From Streptomyces narbonensis (GTDB lineage Bacteria; Actinomycetota; Actinomycetes; Streptomycetales; Streptomycetaceae), in contig NZ_BMSF01000004.1 of the NCBI RefSeq assembly GCF_014649015.1, forward strand, positions 186,001 to 250,000: a stretch of DNA of 64,000 nt. The letters are read 5' to 3'. The notes under the pieces were generated by a model. That model had not been told where the DNA came from, did no database searches, and saw only the letters and a program-made list of their open reading frames with translations. The position numbers and the translations under genes are program-made. Position 1 is the first letter of the stretch; each line of letters begins with the position of its first letter. Positions 50,977 to 59,491 of the stretch are shown piece after piece.

Positions 50977-52455
50977 CTAGCGGGTGCCCCCGCGGGCCTT
51001 CGGCAGATGGCGCAAGGAGAAGGAGCCCAGGGCCGCGTGGAGCGAGGCCGCCACGGCCGCCGCCGCGTGCAGGCCGGTGACGAAGGCCGACTTCGCCTCG
51101 GTGACCGTCGTGGCCGCGAGGCCCGGGACCCGGAGCGTCTCGGTGAGGGTGCCCGCGGCGTCGGGGCCCTGGAGCCGGAAGACCAGGGCGGCCAGTGAGC
51201 CGAGGAGGGCGATGCCGAGGGCGTTGCCGATCTCGTTGCTCGTCTCGGCGATCGCGGCCGCCGCCCCGACGCGCTCCGCGGGCGCCGCCGCGACGGCGGT
51301 GTCGGCGACCACGCTGAAGGAGATGCCGTAGCCGACCCCCGCGACGACGGTGGACGTCACGTACCAGCCGATGCCGTCGGAGACGGTCGTGGCGAGGAGC
51401 AGCAGCATCCCCGCCGCGATGAGGAAGTGGCAGGTGACGAGTGCCGCCCTGGTGCCGATACGCGCCACAGCGGACGGGGTGACGACGCAGGTGACCGTGA
51501 GCACGGCGGCGCCGGGGAGCGCCACGAGCGCCGCGTCCAGGACGGTCAGCCCGAGGACGGACTGGAGGTAGACGCCGCCCAGGTAGGCCGTCGCCGACCA
51601 GGCGGCCAGGGGCAGGAGGCCGGTGACGGCCGCGATCGTGAAGACCCGGTCCCGGAAGAGACGGATGTCGATCAGAGGCTGCTCCAGGTGGAGTTGGCGC
51701 CTCACGAACCACGTCAGAGTGGCGGCGCCCGCGAGGCCCGTGGCCAGTGCGGTGACCGTCAGGCCCTCCGTGGCCGCGTGCTTGATCGCGTGGACGGTCG
51801 ACAGGATGCCCCCGGCGGAGAGCAGCACGCTCAGGACGTCGACGCGGCCCGTGCGGGTCGCGGGCACCTCGCGGAGCAGGACCGGGGCCAGGAGCAGGAA
51901 CAGAGCGACGACGGGGAGGTTGATCAGGAAGACCGATCCCCACCAGAAGGTGTTCAGCAGTTGCCCGCCGACGACCGGTCCGATCGCGAAGCCCGCCGCG
52001 AAGGTGGCGGCGAAGACGCCGATCGCCTTCGCCCGCCGGCGCGGGTCGGTGAACAGCCCGCTGAGCACCGCCAGCGCCGAAGGCAGCAGCGTGGCACCGG
52101 CCACGCCCATCAACGCCCGGAAGGCGATCAGCAGTTCCGGCCCCGGCGCGAACGCCGCGCCCGCCGAGGCCGCGCCGAACACCGCCGCACCGGCCATCAG
52201 CAGCCTCAGCCGGCCGTACCGGTCACCGAGGTTCCCGAAGGCGATGAGCAGGGACCCGACGGCGAAGCCGTAGACGTCCAGGATCCACAGCGCCTGATCG
52301 GCGGTCGGCGACAAAGCCTCGGAGACCTTGGCCATCGCCAGGAACAGGACCGAACCGTCCATCGCCACCAGCAGGACCGGGCCGAGCACCACCAGGAGGC
52401 CCAGCCATGCCCGCCGGTCCGGGGAGGACACGTACACCTCGCACTGTTCGTTCAT
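50977..52455 (-). CDS. MFS transporter, DHA2/EmrB type
   Basis: A 492-residue drug-exporter-like protein with 14 predicted helices. Motif D1 is V-A-M-D-G-S-V-L-F. Motif A is G-N-L-G-D-R-Y-G-R-L-R, and motif C is A-A-G-F-A-I-G-P-V-V-G-G. The second half has L-P-G-A-A-V-L-T. I chose the ATG at 52455 (M-N-E-Q-C-E-V-Y). It is divergent from an XRE-family regulator with 103 bp between, so that regulator probably controls it. Confidence 0.87.
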   Translation of the reverse strand: MNEQCEVYVSSPDRRAWLGLLVVLGPVLLVAMDGSVLFLAMAKVSEALSPTADQALWILDVYGFAVGSLLIAFGNLGDRYGRLRLLMAGAAVFGAASAGAAFAPGPELLIAFRALMGVAGATLLPSALAVLSGLFTDPRRRAKAIGVFAATFAAGFAIGPVVGGQLLNTFWWGSVFLINLPVVALFLLLAPVLLREVPATRTGRVDVLSVLLSAGGILSTVHAIKHAATEGLTVTALATGLAGAATLTWFVRRQLHLEQPLIDIRLFRDRVFTIAAVTGLLPLAAWSATAYLGGVYLQSVLGLTVLDAALVALPGAAVLTVTCVVTPSAVARIGTRAALVTCHFLIAAGMLLLLATTVSDGIGWYVTSTVVAGVGYGISFSVVADTAVAAAPAERVGAAAAIAETSNEIGNALGIALLGSLAALVFRLQGPDAAGTLTETLRVPGLAATTVTEAKSAFVTGLHAAAAVAASLHAALGSFSLRHLPKARGGTR

Positions 52456-52558
52456 GCCGTCGACGGTGCTGCGCCGGCTCCGCCGCAGCCATCCCCGTCC
52501 CATGGGTACACCTGACAGGGGCACCCTCGCCCCGGCCCCGGCGCCTACGCTCGACGCC

Positions 52559-53446
52559 ATGGAACTGGAGAGCCTCGGGGCCTACCTCAAGGCCCGACGC
52601 GACCGGGTCACGCCCGGCGACGTCGGACTGCGTACGTACGGCTCCACCCGCCGCGTACCGGGCCTGCGCCGCGAGGAGCTCGCCCACCTCGCCGGAGTCA
52701 GCGCCGGGTACTACACGCGCCTGGAGCAGGGCCAGGCAGGCACCGCCTCCCAGCAGGTCCTCGACGCCCTCGCCGGTGTGCTCCGGCTCGACCCGGCCGA
52801 GACCGCCCACCTGCACAACCTCGCCCGCCGGCCCGCCGCACCCCGCCTGACCCGCCCCCGCCCCGAGAGGCCGCACCCCCGCGTCCTGGCGCTCCTGGCG
52901 TCCCTGGGCGAGACGACGCCCGCCGTCGTGCTCGGCCGCCGTGGCGACGTCCTCGCCTGGAACCGCACCGGACACGCCCTCGTCGCGGAGCACGTCGCCT
53001 TCGACGCGCCCGACGACCCGGCGCGACGGCCCTCCGTCCCCCGGATGTTCTTCCTCGACCCCCTCGCCCAGGACCTGCACCGGAACTGGGACCAGCTCGC
53101 CCGCACCCACGTCGCCTATCTGCGCCTCACCGCCGGCCGCTACCCCACCGACGCCCGGCTGGCCGAGCTGATCGGCGAACTCTCCATGCGCAGCCGTGAC
53201 TTCGCCGGGCTCTGGGCCAAGGGCGAGGTCGCGGACTGCACGGTCGGCACCATGCGCCTGCGCCACCCGACCGTCGGCTGCGTCGACGTCGACTACCAGG
53301 TGTGGCTCCAGCCCGAGAGCCCCGACCACCGCCTGGAGGTCTACACCCCCAACGACACCGCCTCGGCCGACGCCCTGCGCCTGCTGGCCGACCAGGTCGC
53401 CGAGCGAGCCGTAATCGGATTGCCGACGCCGGGACCTGTCGGATAG
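52559..53446 (+). CDS. XRE-family regulator with MmyB-like ligand domain
   Basis: A 295-residue regulator. The N-terminal HTH has L-R-R-E-E-L-A-H-L-A-G-V-S-A-G-Y-Y-T-R-L-E-Q-G. The MmyB-like domain (PF17765) has V-L-G-R-R-G-D-V-L-A-W-N and F-F-L-D-P-L-A-Q-D-L-H-R-N-W. It continues with H-P-T-V-G-C-V-D-V-D-Y-Q-V-W and ends E-V-Y-T-P-N-D-T-A-S-A-D-A-L. In this family the C-terminal domain binds a fatty-acid-like ligand. It is divergent from the DHA2 exporter. Confidence 0.88.
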   Translation: MELESLGAYLKARRDRVTPGDVGLRTYGSTRRVPGLRREELAHLAGVSAGYYTRLEQGQAGTASQQVLDALAGVLRLDPAETAHLHNLARRPAAPRLTRPRPERPHPRVLALLASLGETTPAVVLGRRGDVLAWNRTGHALVAEHVAFDAPDDPARRPSVPRMFFLDPLAQDLHRNWDQLARTHVAYLRLTAGRYPTDARLAELIGELSMRSRDFAGLWAKGEVADCTVGTMRLRHPTVGCVDVDYQVWLQPESPDHRLEVYTPNDTASADALRLLADQVAERAVIGLPTPGPVG

Positions 53447-53455
53447 GAAGCTCGC

Positions 53456-53995
53456 ATGCTGAGGGGTAAGAAGGTCGGGCTGCGCGCCCGGCACGACGAG
53501 GACATCCCGGTCCTGCGGACCGAGCTCTACGACGACGTGGTCAACGGCTCGCGGGCCGGGAGCGCGGCCTGGCGGCCGATCACGCCCGGGTCGAAGGATC
53601 CGCGGCTCGTCGTGGACGACAGCGAGCCCGGGCACGTCCCGTTCTCCGTGGTGGAGCTGGAAGGCGGCACGCTGCTCGGCACCGCGACGCTGTGGGGCAT
53701 CGACAACCACAGCCGGGCCGCGCACATCGGCCTCGGGCTGCTGCCGGCCTGCCGCGGACAGGGCTACGGCACCGATGTCGTCGCCGTGCTCTGCCACTAC
53801 GGCTTCGTCGTGCGCGGCCTGCACCGGCTGCAGATCGAGACGCTGGCCGACAACCACGCGATGCTGCGCTCCGCCGAGCGCAACGGCTTCGTCCGCGAGG
53901 GCGTGCTGCGCTCCTCCGCCTGGGTGATGGGCGAGTTCCTGGACGAGGTGCTGCTCGGTCTCCTCGCCCAGGAGTGGAAGCCGAAGGCCCCCTAG
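53456..53995 (+). CDS. GNAT acetyltransferase, RimJ-type
   Basis: A 179-residue acetyltransferase of the ribosomal-protein acetylase type. It has V-G-L-R-A-R-H-D-E-D-I-P-V-L, then I-G-L-G-L-L-P-A-C-R-G-Q-G-Y-G-T-D (acetyl-CoA loop R-G-Q-G-Y-G). H-R-L-Q-I-E-T-L-A-D-N-H-A-M-L-R follows, then the E-R-N-G-F-V-R-E-G turn. It starts 9 bp after the XRE gene, so both may be co-transcribed. The TAG stop lies in the CTAG flank of the next repeat. Confidence 0.85.
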   Translation: MLRGKKVGLRARHDEDIPVLRTELYDDVVNGSRAGSAAWRPITPGSKDPRLVVDDSEPGHVPFSVVELEGGTLLGTATLWGIDNHSRAAHIGLGLLPACRGQGYGTDVVAVLCHYGFVVRGLHRLQIETLADNHAMLRSAERNGFVREGVLRSSAWVMGEFLDEVLLGLLAQEWKPKAP

Positions 53996-54054
53996 GTCCT
54001 GTCGTCAAACTCCCGTCGTCCGCCCGAGGGCAGGCGGGAGTTTGACGACAGGGC
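53996..54054. mobile_element. CTAG-flanked palindromic element, minimal 59-bp form
   Basis: It is bounded by CTAG (left) and CTGG (right, one base off). The ends GTCCTGTCGTCAAACTCCCG and CGGGAGTTTGACGACAGGGC are inverted over about 19 bp with a short GC-rich centre. It is the shortest member and is almost only the two ends joined. Confidence 0.8.
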
Positions 54055-54077
54055 CTGGCTGTCGGCCGGTTCTTCCT

Positions 54078-54725
54078 TCAGCGCCGCCAGAACAGGTGGT
54101 GCGTCACCCCGCCGCTCGGGCTGGGGACGGTCTCGTGGTGGAACCGGTCGTTCAGCTCGTCGGGCGATTCCCAGAGCCGTACCCCGGCACCGATCCGCAC
54201 CGGTGCGACCGCCACGTGCAGGGTGTCGACGAGGTCCGCGTCGAGGAACTCCCGGATCGTGGTGGGACCGCCGCCGAGCCGGACGTCCTTCCCCCGCGCC
54301 GCCTCCTTCGCCAGGGCGAGGACCGTCGCCGGGTCGTCGTCGACGAAGTGGAAGGTGGTGTCGGAGAGCGTGAACGACGGACGCTTGTGGTGGGTCATGA
54401 CGAAGACGGGTGTGTGGAACGGGGGTTCGTCGCCCCACCAGCCCTGCCATTCCTCGTCGGGCCAGGGCCCGCGCAGGGGTCCGAACTTGTTGCGGCCCAT
54501 GATCTCGGCGCCCATGTTGAGCCCGTAGGCGCGCGTGAAGTAGTCGTCGAGGCCGCGGCTCCCCCCGGGGTCGGCGCGCATCGGCCAGCTCGCCGTGGCA
54601 CCCGCCCAGGCGAACAGCTCCCCCGGGTCCGCGTGGCCGAACGGTTTCTCCAGGCTCTGGCCCTCACCGGTGCCGTATCCGTCGTCGGACACCATGAAGT
54701 TCTGCACCCGCAGCAACTGGACCAT
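54078..54725 (-). CDS. Dihydrofolate-reductase family (RibD-C-like) protein, large form
   Basis: A 215-residue DHFR-fold protein. V-S-D-D-G-Y-G-T-G-E-G-Q opens the fold. M-G-R-N-K-F-G-P is the GR(x)T-like NADPH loop. V-R-L-G-G-G-P-T-T-I-R-E-F is the C-terminal pyrophosphate-binding G-G motif. These RibD-C proteins are probable NADPH-dependent reductases of unknown substrate. The ATG at 54725 has GGAGGAGGAG upstream. It is 29 bp downstream of another DHFR-family gene on the same strand. Confidence 0.85.
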   Translation of the reverse strand: MVQLLRVQNFMVSDDGYGTGEGQSLEKPFGHADPGELFAWAGATASWPMRADPGGSRGLDDYFTRAYGLNMGAEIMGRNKFGPLRGPWPDEEWQGWWGDEPPFHTPVFVMTHHKRPSFTLSDTTFHFVDDDPATVLALAKEAARGKDVRLGGGPTTIREFLDADLVDTLHVAVAPVRIGAGVRLWESPDELNDRFHHETVPSPSGGVTHHLFWRR

Positions 54726-54754
54726 CTGCTCTCCTCCTCCTGCCGACCCGGCCG

Positions 54755-55327
54755 TCAGCGGACGACGTCGAAGACCTGCTTCTGCAGACCGTTGGCATAG
54801 ACCTCGTGCTCGACGAGCTCCAGCTTCTGGGCGTCCTTGTCGGTGGTGCTGAAGAGCCGCTTGCCGGCGCCGAGGAGGAGCGGGAAGACGAGCAGGTGAT
54901 AGCGGTCGATCAGGCCGGCGTCCGACAGGGCCCGGTTCAGGGTGGCGCTGCCGTGGACGATGATCGGGCCGCCCTCGGTCTCCTTCAGCGCGGCGACCTC
55001 GTCGAGCGTGCGCAGGATGGTGGTCTCGCCCCAGTTCGACACCAGGTCGTCCTCGGTGAGCGTCGTGGAGACGACGTACTTCGGCATCGACTTGTAGTCC
55101 GCGAAGTCCTCCATGCCGGGCCACACGGGGCTGAACACCTCGTAGCTGGTCCGGCCCAGCAGCATCGCGCTCGCTTCCTTCTGCTCCCGGCCCTTGATCT
55201 CGTAGGCCTCGGGGAGGAACTCGATGTCCTTGAAGGTCCAGCCGGAGTTCCGGTAGCCGGGCTCGCCGCCCGGCGCCTCCACGACGCCGTCGAGGGAGAT
55301 GAAGGCGGTGGTGATGAGAGTGCGCAT
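54755..55327 (-). CDS. Dihydrofolate-reductase family (RibD-C-like) protein
   Basis: A 190-residue DHFR-fold protein beginning T-A-F-I-S-L-D-G-V-V-E-A-P. L-L-G-R-T-S-Y-E-V-F is the cofactor loop, Y-V-V-S-T-T-L a middle strand, and I-I-V-H-G-S-A-T-L-N the G-S-x-x-L motif. It ends in V-F-P-L-L-L-G-A-G-K-R-L-F. It is the upstream partner of the larger DHFR-family gene. The leader contains a GTGTGACGCGGG repeat. Confidence 0.87.
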   Translation of the reverse strand: MRTLITTAFISLDGVVEAPGGEPGYRNSGWTFKDIEFLPEAYEIKGREQKEASAMLLGRTSYEVFSPVWPGMEDFADYKSMPKYVVSTTLTEDDLVSNWGETTILRTLDEVAALKETEGGPIIVHGSATLNRALSDAGLIDRYHLLVFPLLLGAGKRLFSTTDKDAQKLELVEHEVYANGLQKQVFDVVR

Positions 55328-55339
55328 GTGTCGGATCCT

Positions 55340-55435
55340 CGATCGCTCGGTGTGTCGCGGGGGGTGGCGCTGGGTGTGACGCGGGGTGTGACGCGGGGTG
55401 TGTCCCGGTGTCTGTCTCGGTGTCTCGTGTTCTGT
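55340..55435. repeat. GTGTGACGCGGG/GTGTCTCG simple repeats
   Basis: In the promoter gap of the DHFR-family gene, GTGTGACGCGGG occurs twice in tandem. Related GTGTCGCGGGG and GTGTCCCGGTG units flank the pair, then GTGTCTGTCTCGGTGTCTCG follows. No coding function is seen. Confidence 0.6.
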
Positions 55436-55518
55436 GGGTTCTGACCGTGGGCCGCCGCGAAACTCATCGGTCGCTCTCGGATCAGGCTCCGGTCACGGTC
55501 CGAGCCTAGGATCGAAGT

Positions 55519-55836
55519 ATGGCGAATCAGTGCAATTCCACACTGTCCCTGTGGTCGCGGGACTCGTTCCTGTCCGTCGGATCCGTCGGATCGGCCCTCT
55601 CGGTCGGATCCGTCGGATCTTTTCTCTCCATCGGTTCGGTCGGCTCCGCCCTGTCGGCCGGCTCCGTCGGCTCCTGGGCGAGCGCCGGCTCGCTGCTGTC
55701 CGCCCGCTCGTGCTGGTCGATCCTCTCCTACCGCTCCCGGCGAGGAGCCCTCGTCACGGGCGTGGCCCTCGCGGTCGCGGGGACGGTCGCGGGCGCCGTC
55801 GCCCTGACGTCCGGGGCGGCCCGGCGCGGCCGCTGA
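55519..55836 (+). CDS. Nonapeptide-repeat membrane-anchored protein
   Basis: A 105-residue protein. After M-A-N-Q-C-N-S-T it has about five copies of a nine-residue unit, S-x-L-S-x-G-S-V-G, the last ones decayed (S-W-A-S-A-G-S-L-L). A basic stretch (S-Y-R-S-R-R-G) and one transmembrane helix (A-L-V-T-G-V-A-L-A-V-A-G-T-V-A-G-A-V) follow. The regular Ser/Gly spacing suggests a beta-solenoid or a sticky surface-like segment. A TAGGAT -10-like box lies 9 bp before the ATG, so the mRNA may be nearly leaderless. I do not recognise a characterised homologue. Confidence 0.65.
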   Translation: MANQCNSTLSLWSRDSFLSVGSVGSALSVGSVGSFLSIGSVGSALSAGSVGSWASAGSLLSARSCWSILSYRSRRGALVTGVALAVAGTVAGAVALTSGAARRGR

Positions 55837-55942
55837 GGACACGTCCGACCTCCTCCGTGCAGGACGGGGAGCCTGGACCCCCAAGTGGTGTCATTCTGCC
55901 GGATCTTGGGGACGGCGATCAGGCGATCTCCGCTCTTCGCGG

Positions 55943-56563
55943 TCACGCCTGGGGCGACTTCGCCTCGTCGATCTTCGCCTGGAGGTTGGTCAGGAGGAGC
56001 TGGAGGAGCTCGATGGTGACCTCGTCCGTGAGGTTGCCCTCGGCGTCGAAGCGCTCGTGGGAGCGGAAGACGTGCACCTCCGGCTTGACCACGACGTCGT
56101 TGTCCGTCCAGACGAAGACCTGACGCAGGGCGAGCTGCGCGCGGACCGTGCCGAAGTTGGTCGGCGCGGCGCCGAGGATCGCGGTGGGCTTGCGGTTCAT
56201 CGGCAGCCCCTCGGTGCGGGTCCAGTCGGTGCTCAGCCAGTCGAGGGCGTTCTTGAGGACTCCGGGGATGGAGTAGTTGAACTCCGGGGTGGAGATGAGC
56301 AGCCCGTCCGCCTCCGTGACGCGGCGGCGGAGGTCGTTGACGGCGGCCGGGCGCAGCTCGGGGGTGTCGAGGTCCTGGTCGTACGGCGGGATGTCGCGCA
56401 GGCCGTCGTAGATCTCGATGTCCTGGCCGGTGTTGAACTTCTGGGCGGCGCGCAGGAGTCGGGTGTTGTGCGAGTCGGTGCGGATCGAGCCGGAGATGGC
56501 GAGGACCGTGGACCGGGCCGAGGACGCGGCGGCGGAGGTGGGGGCGGAGGCGGACGTGGACAT
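55943..56563 (-). CDS. NADPH-dependent FMN reductase
   Basis: A 206-residue flavodoxin-like reductase. The phosphate-binding loop is A-I-S-G-S-I-R-T-D-S-H-N-T. The second FMN contact is S-T-P-E-F-N-Y-S-I-P-G-V-L-K-N-A-L-D-W, the classic FMN_red motif of quinone and azo reductases. The C-terminus has an amphipathic helix (I-E-L-L-Q-L-L-L-T-N-L). It is divergent from the pirin gene across a promoter with two TetR-type sites, consistent with a quinone/oxidative-stress regulon. Confidence 0.9.
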   Translation of the reverse strand: MSTSASAPTSAAASSARSTVLAISGSIRTDSHNTRLLRAAQKFNTGQDIEIYDGLRDIPPYDQDLDTPELRPAAVNDLRRRVTEADGLLISTPEFNYSIPGVLKNALDWLSTDWTRTEGLPMNRKPTAILGAAPTNFGTVRAQLALRQVFVWTDNDVVVKPEVHVFRSHERFDAEGNLTDEVTIELLQLLLTNLQAKIDEAKSPQA

Positions 56564-56649
56564 GGTGACTCCTCGGGAGAGGGCGGGGGGGGGAAGGAGG
56601 AAGGGGCGAGGCCGGCGGTCGGCGCCGCACCTCGACGAGGAAGAAGCTA

Positions 56650-56661
56650 AACCGATCGGTT
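56650..56661. promoter_or_regulatory. AACNGNNCNGTT operator 1
   Basis: AACCGATCGGTT is a perfect 12-bp palindrome 87 bp upstream of the FMN-reductase start. It shares the AACNGNNCNGTT pattern and the following CAGTC with site 2, 21 bp away. Confidence 0.65.
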
Positions 56662-56670
56662 CAGTCTGTC

Positions 56671-56682
56671 AACGGAACGGTT
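56671..56682. promoter_or_regulatory. AACNGNNCNGTT operator 2
   Basis: AACGGAACGGTT fits the same pattern, followed by CAGTC. It lies exactly two helical turns from site 1 and 42 bp before the pirin start, so two dimers could bind one face of the DNA. Confidence 0.6.
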
Positions 56683-56723
56683 CAGTCTTGACAGTGAACT
56701 GAATGGTGTAGTTCATTCTTCGC

Positions 56724-57647
56724 ATGCCCCCAGCCGCACCCACACCCACGGCCGCCGCCACGGACACCGCCGGCGGCGCCTCCGCGACGCGGCGCGTCGC
56801 CCGCGTCATCCGCTCCCTGCACACCTATGAAGGCGCCGGATTCCCCGTCCGGCGGCCCTTCCCCACCGAAGAACTCCCTCTCCTCGACCCCTTCCTGATG
56901 CTCGATCAGGTCGGTCCGACCGAGCTCGGGCCCGGCGAGGCCAAGGGCGCCCCGGCCCACCCCCACCGCGGCTTCGAGACCATCGAGTACGTCCTCGACG
57001 GCGCCATCGCGAACACCGACTCCCGCGGCGACAGCACCGTCGTCCGCGCGGGCGGCGTGCAGTGGCTCACCGCCGGCTCCGGGCTCGTCCACGAGTCCCT
57101 GCCCACCCCCGAGTTCCTCGCCGCGGGCGGCCGCCAGCACATGTTCCAGATCTGGGTGAACCTGCCCGCCCACCTCAAGGACCTCCCGCCCTACAGCCAG
57201 ACCGCCGAGGCCTCCGAACTCCCCGTGGCCACCACCCCGGACGGCACCACCGTCACCGTCCTCGCGGGCAGCAGCCACGGTGTGATCGGCCCCTTCACCA
57301 CCCGTACGCCGGTACTCGTCGCCCACGCCCGCCTCACGCCCGGCGGCCGCACCGACTTCACCGTCCCGGCCGGCCACAACGTCGCCGTGTACGCGATGAA
57401 GGGCGCCGCCACCGTCAGCGGCGAGCCGCTGCGTGACGGGCACCTCGCCGTCCTCGCCCGGGACGGCGACCGGTTCACCGTCGGGACGGCGGGGCCCGCG
57501 GCGGCGGCCGACGTGCTGGTCCTCGCGGGCGAGCCCATCGGGGAGCCGATCGCCCGCAGCGGCCCGTTCGTGATGAACACCGATGCCGAGATCCGGCAGG
57601 CGGAGGAGGACTTCGCGCGCGGGCTCATGGGCCGGATGTCGATATGA
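56724..57647 (+). CDS. Pirin family protein
   Basis: A 307-residue bicupin. The N-terminal cupin holds the iron ligands in H-P-H-R-G-F-E-T and in a later W-L-T-A-G-S-G-L-V-H-E motif. L-P-A-H-L-K-D-L-P-P-Y-S is the inter-domain stretch. Pirins can have quercetinase activity or regulate metabolism and stress. The stop overlaps the next start (ATGA), so it is co-transcribed with the MFS gene. Confidence 0.92.
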   Translation: MPPAAPTPTAAATDTAGGASATRRVARVIRSLHTYEGAGFPVRRPFPTEELPLLDPFLMLDQVGPTELGPGEAKGAPAHPHRGFETIEYVLDGAIANTDSRGDSTVVRAGGVQWLTAGSGLVHESLPTPEFLAAGGRQHMFQIWVNLPAHLKDLPPYSQTAEASELPVATTPDGTTVTVLAGSSHGVIGPFTTRTPVLVAHARLTPGGRTDFTVPAGHNVAVYAMKGAATVSGEPLRDGHLAVLARDGDRFTVGTAGPAAAADVLVLAGEPIGEPIARSGPFVMNTDAEIRQAEEDFARGLMGRMSI

Positions 57648-58843
57648 CCGCGAAGACCGGCACGGGCGCGGACACACCCCCGGCCTCCGGCACCCCTTCC
57701 TCCCACTCCCCCGCGAAGAGCGCCCCCACCCCCGCACCCGCGAAGAGCGCCCCCCGGCAGGCCCATGGCGGCCCGGTCCTCGCCCTGCTCGCCGCACCCG
57801 CAGCGATGGGCGTGTCCGGCCCGACCCTGGCACTGTCCGAAGCCGCCCGCGGATTAGCCGTCTCCCCCGGGACGGCGGCCTGGCTGCTCACCGCCTACGG
57901 GATCGGCATGACGGTCGGTACTCCCCTGCTGACCGCGGCCGGCGGGCGCCGCGGCCCCGCCGGGACCGTCCGGGCCGGTGCGGCCGTGCTCGTCCTCGGC
58001 GCGGCCCTCACCCTCGTCGCCCCGAACCTTCCGCTGACCGTCGCCGGGCGCGCCCTGGAGGCGGCGGGCGCGGCCGGGCTCAACGTCGCGGCCTTCCAGA
58101 TCGCCGGCCGGGACCGCTCGGGCCGGGCGCCCGGACTCGTCGCGATCGGCAGCGCGGTCGGCGGCACCACGGGCCTCTTCATCGGCGCGGCCGTCGCCGG
58201 GACGCTCGGCTGGCGCGCGACGCTGCTGCTCCCGCTCCTCAGCCTGCTCGCCCTCGTACCGGCCCTGCGCCTCGCGGCCCGCACGGCACCGCAGCCGGGG
58301 CCCGCGACCCGTACCGCCGCGACCCCCTCCGCCACCGCGCCGCGCCGGTCCCTCCCGCTCCCCCTCGACGTCCTGCGCGACCCCGGCTTCCGCACCGCCG
58401 CCGGGCTCATGCTGGCGCTCTCGACCGTCAACTTCGCCCTGCTGTACGCGGCTCCGCGCCGCGTCGGCGCCCTCACCGGCTGGAACGGCATGGAGACCGG
58501 CGCGGCGGCCTCGGTCGCGACCCTCGTGGGCGCCCTGCTGTCCTGGCAGTTGATCCGCGTGGCTCCGGCCCTGGGCATGCACCGGATGCGGCTGCTGCTC
58601 GCGGCCGGCTCCTTGGCGGCGGCCACCCTGGCCTCGCTCGCGCCCTGGACGGTGGTGGTCCTGATCGGCTCGGCGACCAGCTCCCTCGTCACGGCCGGCG
58701 GTCAGGGCCTGCTCACGGGCGCGGCGACCGAGCGGCTCCCGGAGACGCGGCACGGGACGGCGATCGGGCTGTTCAACCTCGCCTTCCTGATCGGGGTGGC
58801 GGCGGGCCCGGCCGTGGCGGAGGCGCTGACGGCCACCACCTGA
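57644..58843 (+). CDS. MFS transporter, DHA1/2-like
   Basis: A 399-residue transporter. A Pro/Ala/Lys-rich cytoplasmic leader of about 40 residues with A-K-S-A-P repeats precedes 12 helices. Recognisable parts are Y-G-I-G-M-T-V-G-T-P-L-L in helix 2, A-L-E-A-A-G-A-A-G-L and V-G-G-T-T-G-L-F-I-G in helix 5. The usual motif A GxLaDrxGrk is reduced to G-G-R-R-G-P-A-G. It overlaps the pirin gene by 4 bp and probably exports a toxic quinone or aromatic. Confidence 0.82.
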   Translation: MTAKTGTGADTPPASGTPSSHSPAKSAPTPAPAKSAPRQAHGGPVLALLAAPAAMGVSGPTLALSEAARGLAVSPGTAAWLLTAYGIGMTVGTPLLTAAGGRRGPAGTVRAGAAVLVLGAALTLVAPNLPLTVAGRALEAAGAAGLNVAAFQIAGRDRSGRAPGLVAIGSAVGGTTGLFIGAAVAGTLGWRATLLLPLLSLLALVPALRLAARTAPQPGPATRTAATPSATAPRRSLPLPLDVLRDPGFRTAAGLMLALSTVNFALLYAAPRRVGALTGWNGMETGAAASVATLVGALLSWQLIRVAPALGMHRMRLLLAAGSLAAATLASLAPWTVVVLIGSATSSLVTAGGQGLLTGAATERLPETRHGTAIGLFNLAFLIGVAAGPAVAEALTATT

Positions 58844-58948
58844 CGGACGCCGGCGGGGCATCCGGGCCCGCACCCGCCCGACACCCACCTCTTCCCTCTT
58901 CCCTCTTCCCTCTTCCCTTTCCCGTCCTCACTCACAGGAGCTCTCCCC

Positions 58949-59446
58949 ATGTCCCTCCTCCACCCCTCCTACCCCGCCCCCCGCTACTTCGGCGAGAAGG
59001 GCGAGGTCAGCGCCCGCTTCCGGCCCGCCGCCACCGAGCCCGAGTTCGTCTCGGAGCCCGGCGGCACCACGTACCACTACCTGTCCACCGCCACCTCGAC
59101 CGACGGTGAGTACGGGCTGTACCGCGTGGAGATGGGGCCCGAGGCCGGCGGTCCCAGCACGCACTTCCACAAGGCGATGTCGGAGGCGTTCTTCGTGCTC
59201 TCCGGCAGCGTGCGGCTCTTCGACGGGGAGCAGTGGGTGACCGCCCGCTCCGGCGACCACCTCTACGTCCCCGTCGGCGGGCTGCACGCCTTCCGCAACG
59301 ACTCCGCCGACCCGGCCTCGATGCTGATGCTGTTCGCCCCCGGCGCGCCCCGTGAGGAGTACTTCGAGTCGATCGCCCAGCTGGCCGACCTCAGTGACGC
59401 GGAGCGGGTGGAGTTCTGTGAGCGCCACGACAGCTTCTTCGTCTGA
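58949..59446 (+). CDS. Cupin-domain protein
   Basis: A 165-residue single cupin. Motif 1 is G-P-S-T-H-F-H-K-A-M-S-E-A-F-F-V-L-S-G. Motif 2 is G-D-H-L-Y-V-P-V-G-G-L-H-A-F-R-N, so the two His and the Glu ligands are present. The 105-bp leader contains four TTCCCTC repeats (58885-58922). It lies between the MFS and TetR genes and may be in the same response group. Confidence 0.88.
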   Translation: MSLLHPSYPAPRYFGEKGEVSARFRPAATEPEFVSEPGGTTYHYLSTATSTDGEYGLYRVEMGPEAGGPSTHFHKAMSEAFFVLSGSVRLFDGEQWVTARSGDHLYVPVGGLHAFRNDSADPASMLMLFAPGAPREEYFESIAQLADLSDAERVEFCERHDSFFV

Positions 59447-59491
59447 GAGGCCGTGTCCCGGCCCCTCGACCCCTCGGACCTTTGCAGACCA

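Noticed and set aside
54985..55884. Minus-strand frame across the nonapeptide-repeat gene
   Set aside because: It is Arg/Ser/Pro-rich, partly antisense to two real genes and has no domain or ribosome-binding site.
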